From Pseudomonadota bacterium (GTDB taxonomy: Bacteria > Pseudomonadota > Gammaproteobacteria > Burkholderiales > Burkholderiaceae_D), in assembly GCA_023391395.1 (NCBI GenBank), contig JAEWBA010000391.1, positions 1 through 5,929 of the forward strand: DNA of 5,929 bases. The letters are read 5' to 3'. A program made the translations under genes and the position numbers. Of the stretch, positions 1-5,929 are shown in pieces; position 1 is the first letter of the stretch, and each line of letters opens with the position of its first letter. Below the pieces are notes generated by a model that saw nothing but the letters and a program-made list of their open reading frames with translations, was not told the origin of the DNA and made no database searches.

Positions 1-2238
1 GGCATGAGCTGCGCATCCTGCGTGGGGCGCGTCGAGCGCGCGCTCAAGGCCGTTCCCGGCGTTGCAGAAGCGACGGTTAACCTGGCGACCGAGCGCGCCA
101 CCGTGCGCGGTGTGGCGGCCGTGGAGGCCTTGGTGGCCGCCGTCGAGAAGGCCGGCTACGAGGCGCGCGCACTTGATGCCGCTGCACTGGCTGATGACGA
201 GACTGCGGACAAGAAGGATGCCGAGCGGGCCGAACTCAAGCGCGACCTGATTCTGGCCAGCGTGCTGGCGCTGCCGGTATTCGTGCTCGAAATGGGCTCG
301 CACCTGCTCCCCGGCATGCACGAGTGGGTCATGGCGACCATCGGCCACTACGAGAGCTGGTACCTGCAGTTCGTGCTGACCGCGCTGGTGCTGGCCATTC
401 CGGGTCGGCGCTTCTACCAGAAGGGCTTTCCTGCTCTGTTGCGCCTGGCGCCGGACATGAACTCGCTGGTCGCGGTCGGCACGGCCGCCGCATTCGCTTA
501 TTCGGTGGTCGCCACCTTCGCTCCCGGCCTGCTGCCGGCGGGAACGGTGAATGTCTATTACGAGGCGGCCGCCGTGATCGTGGCGCTGATTCTGCTGGGG
601 CGCTTCCTGGAGGCGCGCGCCAAGGGGCGTACTTCGGAGGCCATCAAGCGCCTGCTTGGCTTGCAGGCCAAGGTGGCGCACGTCTTGCGCGATGGTCGCA
701 TCGTCGATATTCCGATCAGCGAGGTGGCCTTGCGCGACATCGTGGAAGTGCGCCCCGGTGAGCGCGTCCCGGTCGACGGCGAAGTGACCGATGGCCGCAG
801 TTTCGTGGACGAGTCGATGATCACCGGCGAACCGATTCCCGTCGAGAAGACGGCTGGCAGCTCCGTGGTCGGCGGCACCGTCAACCAGCAGGGCGCCCTG
901 ACGCTGCGCGCCACCGCCGTGGGCGGGCAGACCATGCTGGCGCAGATCATTCGCCTGGTCGAACAGGCGCAAGGCTCCAAGCTGCCGATCCAGGCCGTGG
1001 TGGACAAGGTGACGCTGTGGTTCGTGCCCGCGGTCATGCTCGCTGCATTGCTGACCTTCCTGGTCTGGCTCATCTTCGGGCCGTCGCCGGCACTCAGCTT
1101 CGCGCTGGTCAACGCCGTGGCCGTGCTCATCATCGCCTGCCCCTGCGCCATGGGGCTGGCTACGCCGACCTCCATCATGGTCGGCACTGGTCGCGGCGCC
1201 GAGGTGGGCGTGCTGTTTCGCAAGGGCGAAGCGCTGCAGTTGCTCAAGGATGCCCGGGTGGTGGCGGTGGACAAGACTGGCACGCTGACCGAGGGCCGTC
1301 CGGTCCTGACTGACCTGGAAACCGCGGCCGGCTTCGAGCGCGACCAGGTGCTGGCGAAGGTGGCGGCGGTGGAAGCGCGCTCGGAGCATCCGATCGCGCG
1401 CGCCATCGTCGAGTCGGCCCTGGAAGGCGGCATTGAGCTGCCGATGATGGCCGATTTCGAGTCGGTCACCGGCATGGGCGTGCGCGCTACCGTGGACGGC
1501 GTGCGCGTGGAAGTAGGAGCCGACCGCTTCATGCGCCAACTGGGCCTGGATGTCGGCGCCTTTGCCGCCACGGCCGAGCGGCTGGGCAAGGAGGGCAAGT
1601 CGCCGCTGTATGCCGCCATCGACGGCCGCTTGGCTGCCATCATCGCCGTCGCCGACCCGATCAAGCCGAGCACGCCCGCCGCCATTGCCGCGCTGCACCA
1701 ACTGGGTTTGAAGGTAGCGATGATCACCGGCGACAACGCACGCACGGCACAGGCGATCGCTCGTCAACTGGGCATTGACGACGTGGTGGCCGAGGTGCTG
1801 CCCGAAGGCAAGGTCGAGGCGGTGCGCCGGCTGAAGGCCGCCCATGGGCAGATCGCTTTCGTAGGTGACGGCATCAATGATGCGCCGGCCCTGGCTGCGG
1901 CTGACGTGGGGTTGGCGATCGGCACCGGCACCGACGTGGCAATGGAGTCCGCCGACGTGGTGCTGATGTCCGGCAACCTGCAAGGCGTGCCCAATGCCAT
2001 CGCGCTGTCCAAGGCCACCATCGGCAATATCCGTCAGAACCTGTTCTGGGCCTTTGCTTACAACACGGCGCTGATTCCGGTGGCCGCGGGTGTGCTGTAT
2101 CCCGCCTATGGGCTGCTGCTCTCGCCCATCTTCGCGGCCGGCGCAATGGCGCTGTCCAGCGTCTTCGTACTAGGCAACGCGCTGCGCCTGCGCCGCTTCC
2201 AGCCGCCGCTGGCCGCCGCATCCGACACCACGCACTGA
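1..2238 (+). CDS. copA: Cu(I)-exporting P1B-type ATPase CopA, 5' end cut by window
   Basis: This is an inner-membrane pump that uses ATP to move Cu(I), and probably Ag(I), from cytosol to periplasm. Numbering here starts at the Met codon at base 4. That Met is the M of a GMxCxxC metal-binding motif preceded by an in-frame Gly codon, so it is internal and the true start lies left of the window. Visible parts in order are a heavy-metal-associated domain (about 1-54, Cys3 and Cys6), helices near 82-100, 118-137, 150-173 and 184-205, and the actuator TGE at 274-276. Then come the CPC transport motif (379-381), the phosphorylation site DKTGT (Asp423), the SEHP motif (His462), TGDN near 575, GDGIND (621-626), and the last two helices (about 675-725). 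YN in helix 7 (686-687) and Met715/Ser719 in helix 8 are the Cu(I) P1B-1 signature. The pump is intact over 744 visible residues and complete at the C-terminus. The regulator gene follows after 14 bases, so the two are probably co-transcribed. Zn/Cd/Pb pumps of the same fold lack this YN/MxxxS set, so copper specificity is well supported. Confidence 0.96.
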   Translation, partial: GMSCASCVGRVERALKAVPGVAEATVNLATERATVRGVAAVEALVAAVEKAGYEARALDAAALADDETADKKDAERAELKRDLILASVLALPVFVLEMGSHLLPGMHEWVMATIGHYESWYLQFVLTALVLAIPGRRFYQKGFPALLRLAPDMNSLVAVGTAAAFAYSVVATFAPGLLPAGTVNVYYEAAAVIVALILLGRFLEARAKGRTSEAIKRLLGLQAKVAHVLRDGRIVDIPISEVALRDIVEVRPGERVPVDGEVTDGRSFVDESMITGEPIPVEKTAGSSVVGGTVNQQGALTLRATAVGGQTMLAQIIRLVEQAQGSKLPIQAVVDKVTLWFVPAVMLAALLTFLVWLIFGPSPALSFALVNAVAVLIIACPCAMGLATPTSIMVGTGRGAEVGVLFRKGEALQLLKDARVVAVDKTGTLTEGRPVLTDLETAAGFERDQVLAKVAAVEARSEHPIARAIVESALEGGIELPMMADFESVTGMGVRATVDGVRVEVGADRFMRQLGLDVGAFAATAERLGKEGKSPLYAAIDGRLAAIIAVADPIKPSTPAAIAALHQLGLKVAMITGDNARTAQAIARQLGIDDVVAEVLPEGKVEAVRRLKAAHGQIAFVGDGINDAPALAAADVGLAIGTGTDVAMESADVVLMSGNLQGVPNAIALSKATIGNIRQNLFWAFAYNTALIPVAAGVLYPAYGLLLSPIFAAGAMALSSVFVLGNALRLRRFQPPLAAASDTTH

Positions 2239-2252
2239 AAAGGAGAACGAGC

Positions 2253-2732
2253 ATGAATATCGGCGAAGCCGCCAAGGCATCCAAAGTCTCCGCCAAGATG
2301 ATCCGTTACTACGAGCAGATCGGCCTGATTCCGCTGGCGGCCCGGACCGACGCCGGTTACCGCGCTTACACGCAGGCGGATGTCCACCGTCTGCAATTCA
2401 TTCGGCGTGCCCGCGACCTCGGATTTCCGGTGGCCGAAATCGGCGACCTGCTAGGCCTGTGGAATGATCCGTCGCGACAGAGTGCGGACGTCAAGCGCCT
2501 GGCCGAGCAACACATTGCCGAACTGGAGCGGCGCATGGAAAGCATGCGGAAGATGGCGGCAAGCTTGAAGACATTGGTCGATTGCTGCGCAGGCGATGAG
2601 CGGCCCGATTGCCCGATCCTGGACGAGTTGCAGCAGCCGGACAGCGGCCCGCCGGAACCCGAGATGCGCACCGGCGCAGTCGCCCGCCGCGCACGCGTCA
2701 AGGCGGCCGCGAAAGAGGCGCGATTGCATTGA
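2253..2732 (+). CDS. cueR: CueR-type MerR-family Cu(I)/Ag(I)-responsive regulator
   Basis: This 159-residue cytoplasmic transcription factor should activate copper-export promoters by untwisting a long promoter spacer when it binds Cu(I), Ag(I) or Au(I). The N-terminal winged helix-turn-helix covers about residues 1-70, with typical MerR features such as MIRYYEQIGLI and AGYRAYT. The dimerisation helix follows (about 79-110), then the metal loop. Cys112, Cys120 and Ser77 fall at the same positions as the E. coli CueR ligands (Cys112, Cys120) and the Ser77 that marks monovalent-metal sensors; Zn sensors such as ZntR carry Cys there. An extra Cys111 sits beside Cys112. E. coli CueR, as I remember it, is about 135 residues and ends in a CCHH tail; this protein instead has a Pro-rich then basic tail of about 30 residues (130-159). 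The ATG is supported by AGGAG at 2241-2245, seven bases upstream. The gene runs in the same direction as the ATPase and directly after it. HmrR and other copper MerR proteins are the close alternatives in naming. Confidence 0.92.
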   Translation: MNIGEAAKASKVSAKMIRYYEQIGLIPLAARTDAGYRAYTQADVHRLQFIRRARDLGFPVAEIGDLLGLWNDPSRQSADVKRLAEQHIAELERRMESMRKMAASLKTLVDCCAGDERPDCPILDELQQPDSGPPEPEMRTGAVARRARVKAAAKEARLH

Positions 2733-2741
2733 GTGCTGATT

Positions 2742-2766
2742 GGTTGCCGGCGTTCCTGCGGCGACC
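2742..2766 (+). terminator. Possible weak hairpin terminator after the regulator gene
   Basis: GGTTGCCG (2742-2749) can pair with CGGCGACC (2759-2766) to give an 8-bp, GC-rich stem with one G-U pair and a 9-base loop, starting 9 bases after the regulator stop codon. It is followed only by TTTC, not a proper U-run, so if it ends transcription it is probably leaky. In GC-rich DNA stems of this size arise by chance, so this is a weak call. If real, it would partly separate the copper pair from the downstream CDF gene. Confidence 0.25.
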
Positions 2767-2846
2767 TTTCAGGAGCTCAAGTTGCGCAGCGTGCCGGGAT
2801 CATGGACCAACACGTCCGACCCACGAAAATCAAACAACGCACTATC

Positions 2847-2856
2847 GGAGAAAGGA
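2847..2856 (+). promoter_or_regulatory. Ribosome binding site that fixes the CDF transporter start
   Basis: The purine-rich run GGAGAAAGGA ends four bases before the ATG at 2861 and is the best Shine-Dalgarno match in this gap. The reading frame stays open leftwards to 2609, inside the regulator gene, but no comparable site is seen there and the extra residues would not resemble a transporter N-terminus. This decides for the ATG at 2861. Confidence 0.75.
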
Positions 2857-2860
2857 CTTC

Positions 2861-3814
2861 ATGGCTCACCAACATTCACACTCCGCCCACGCGGGGCATA
2901 GCCACGATCATGCGCATGGCGCCCACGATGGGCACGACCATAAGCAGGTCGTCACGAAAGACAATGAGCGTCGCATCCGTTTCGTTTTCATTATCACCGC
3001 GGGCTATGCCTTGGTCCAGGCGGTCGGAGGCTGGCTGTCCGGCTCGCTGGCACTGATCGCCGACTCCGGCCACATGATCTCCGATGCCGCGGCCTTGCTG
3101 CTGGCGCTCGTGGCCTACCGCATCGCCCGCCGGCCAGCTGACGGGACGCGCACTTACGGCTTCCACCGTGTCCGGGTGCTGGCCGCGCTGGCCAATGGGG
3201 CGACGCTGCTCCTGCTCGTGGCCTGGATCGTCTGGGAAGCCATCCAACGCATTGCCCAGCCTGGCGAAGTGCTGGCCGGTCCCATGCTGATCGTCGCCTT
3301 CGTCGGCCTGGTCGTGAACCTGGCAGGAGCCTGGATCCTGTGGTCCGGCAACAAGGGGGATGGCAACCTGCGGGGAGCCTTGCTCCATGTTCTCGGCGAC
3401 CTGCTGGGTTCGGTCGGCGCGATCGCAGCGGCCATCGGCATCATGCTCACCGGCTGGACCATCCTCGATCCGATCCTGTCTGTACTGGTCGCGGTGTTGG
3501 TGGTGCGTTCGGCATGGGGGTTGGTCGCCGATGCCACCCAGGTGTTGCTGCAGGCTGTGCCGCGCGGCGTCGAGGCGAGGGCTGCGGAGCGTGGATTGGC
3601 AGAGCTGCCCGAGATCGAGGAGGCTGGCCATTTCCACGCATGGACGCTGACCGATGAAAGTGCGGTCGCGACGGTGCATGTCAGCCCGGCCGAGGGAGTC
3701 GATCCGCTGACTCTGCCTCCGCTGGTGTCCACTTGGTTAAAGGCGCGCTATGCCATCGACCATGTCACCGTGCAGGTCGATCCTCGCGGGCAACTCGACC
3801 GCATGCAATGCTGA
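2861..3814 (+). CDS. Cation diffusion facilitator, CzcD/ZitB-type Zn(II) exporter
   Basis: This 317-residue inner-membrane carrier should export Zn(II), and possibly Cd(II) or Co(II), in exchange for protons. ZitB of E. coli is about the same length. The first 27 residues hold 11 histidines, a cytoplasmic metal-binding tail common in this subfamily. Six helices are visible at about 39-60, 63-88, 106-128, 138-161, 173-197 and 200-217. The transport site pairs His71/Asp75 in helix 2 (ADSGHMISDA) with His176/Asp180 in helix 5 (HVLGD). This H-D/H-D set is typical of Zn-preferring members; Fe/Mn members usually have D-D. The soluble C-terminal domain (about 220-317) contains HFHAWTLTD, matching the conserved HxHxW region. 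The protein ends in an unusual terminal Cys. It lies 128 bases after the regulator gene on the same strand. I find no convincing promoter or MerR operator in that gap, so read-through from the copper genes and an unrecognised own promoter both remain open. Naming as CzcD, ZitB or DmeF cannot be settled from the sequence alone. Confidence 0.94.
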   Translation: MAHQHSHSAHAGHSHDHAHGAHDGHDHKQVVTKDNERRIRFVFIITAGYALVQAVGGWLSGSLALIADSGHMISDAAALLLALVAYRIARRPADGTRTYGFHRVRVLAALANGATLLLLVAWIVWEAIQRIAQPGEVLAGPMLIVAFVGLVVNLAGAWILWSGNKGDGNLRGALLHVLGDLLGSVGAIAAAIGIMLTGWTILDPILSVLVAVLVVRSAWGLVADATQVLLQAVPRGVEARAAERGLAELPEIEEAGHFHAWTLTDESAVATVHVSPAEGVDPLTLPPLVSTWLKARYAIDHVTVQVDPRGQLDRMQC

Positions 3815-3820
3815 TACGGC

Positions 3821-3846
3821 GCCAGTCCGCTCACGCGCGGACTGGC
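3821..3846. terminator. Perfect inverted repeat between convergent genes, possible two-way terminator
   Basis: GCCAGTCCGC (3821-3830) and GCGGACTGGC (3837-3846) form a perfect 10-bp stem with a 6-base loop, six bases after the CDF stop codon. The ABC exporter gene on the other strand ends 43 bases to the right. The position suits a terminator serving both directions. However, no T-run follows the stem on either strand, so it is not a textbook intrinsic terminator. It could instead protect 3' ends or be a site of another kind. Confidence 0.5.
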
Positions 3847-3889
3847 AGCCCTCATACTGGGTAGATTAGGCCTTGTAACTGTTGGAAGC

Positions 3890-5706
<1,817 letters not shown>

Positions 5707-5710
<4 letters not shown>

Positions 5711-5929
5711 AGCTTCAATGGTTTCACATAACCGGTCATTTCCAGATAGCCGCGCCCGGCCGGTTTGCCTGCGCGCGACACCGCCACCGCACCTTCCCAG
5801 TACACCGCGCCGACGGATTGCCGTGAATCGAGTTCCTGATCGTCCTGGAGGGGAGTCAGCAGCCAGGAGTTCGGTCCGGCATCGATGCGCATCGCCACCG
5901 GGTAAGTGGCATTGGTGCGGGGAGAGCGC
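5707..5929 (-). CDS. Lipocalin-like protein (AttH / carotenoid 1,2-hydratase type), C-terminal end only
   Basis: The last 73 codons of a gene that enters from the right edge. The frame stays open to the window end, so no start is visible; the GTG codon near 5898 is internal. Recognisable family blocks are SPRTNATYPVAMRI, then TPLQDDQELDSR, then VGAVYWEGAVAVS and finally GRGYLEMTGY. These match the C-terminal half of AttH-like/CrtC-like lipocalin-fold proteins, often annotated as putative hydrolases or carotenoid 1,2-hydratases. Members are usually secreted or lipid-anchored proteins of about 350-400 residues and often sit beside FtsX-type ABC permease genes, which could lie just right of this window. 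The stop codon TGA (5707-5709) overlaps the ATG of the ABC exporter. The exact activity is unknown; a carotenoid substrate should not be assumed. Confidence 0.85.

Noticed and set aside
1..6. Treating the ATG at base 4 as the start of the ATPase
   Set aside because: It encodes the Met of the GMxCxxC metal-binding motif and is preceded by an in-frame Gly codon, so the domain begins further left.
558..1745. Long open frame on the minus strand (395 codons) inside the copper ATPase gene
   Set aside because: It is antisense to an intact, motif-complete ATPase. Its product is Ser/Thr/Arg/Ala-rich with no recognisable domain, as expected of a shadow frame in GC-rich DNA.
2733..2850. A MerR/CueR operator or sigma-70 promoter ahead of the CDF gene
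   Set aside because: I looked for an ACCTT/AAGGT-like dyad within a 19-20 base spacer and for paired -35/-10 boxes. ACCTTTC near 2764 has no matching arm at the right distance, and TTGCGC at 2782 has no -10 box at about 17 bases.
2609..2860. N-terminal extension of the CDF carrier starting inside the regulator gene
   Set aside because: The extra 84 residues are Arg/Pro-rich without transporter character, and a clear ribosome binding site sits before the ATG at 2861, which gives a normal family length.

Overview
The window is GC-rich proteobacterial DNA. It most resembles a beta-proteobacterium of the Burkholderiales, judging by base composition, codon style and the look of the ABC exporter and the lipocalin-like neighbour. 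That placement is an inference from memory of protein families, not from a search. The window holds five protein-coding genes, two of them cut by the window edges, in two convergent blocks. I see no RNA genes, CRISPR arrays, insertion sequences, integrases or attachment sites.

Left block, plus strand (1-3814), metal homeostasis. A Cu(I)-exporting P1B-type ATPase (CopA, 5' end missing) is followed after 14 bases by a CueR-type MerR regulator with the two cysteines and the serine used for Cu(I)/Ag(I) sensing. After a 128-base gap comes a cation diffusion facilitator with a His-rich N-terminus and the H-D/H-D site typical of Zn(II) carriers. The likely logic is that excess cytosolic Cu(I) or Ag(I) is sensed by the regulator and pumped to the periplasm by the ATPase. 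The CDF protein would separately export Zn(II) or a related divalent ion by proton antiport. The promoter and any CueR operator for the ATPase-regulator pair must lie left of the window.

Right block, minus strand (3890-5929), probably core chromosome. The C-terminal end of a lipocalin-like (AttH/carotenoid 1,2-hydratase-type) protein overlaps by an ATGA the start of a complete 606-residue ABC exporter half-transporter of the MsbA-related type. The two are almost certainly translated from one message.

The two blocks meet in a 75-base convergent gap (3815-3889) with a perfect 10-bp inverted repeat. This is the most plausible place for a junction between an accessory metal-resistance segment and the host chromosome, though nothing in the sequence proves one. 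Overall this is a recognisable metal-efflux cluster beside an exporter operon. I do not see evidence of an undescribed system; the points worth a second look are modest ones.
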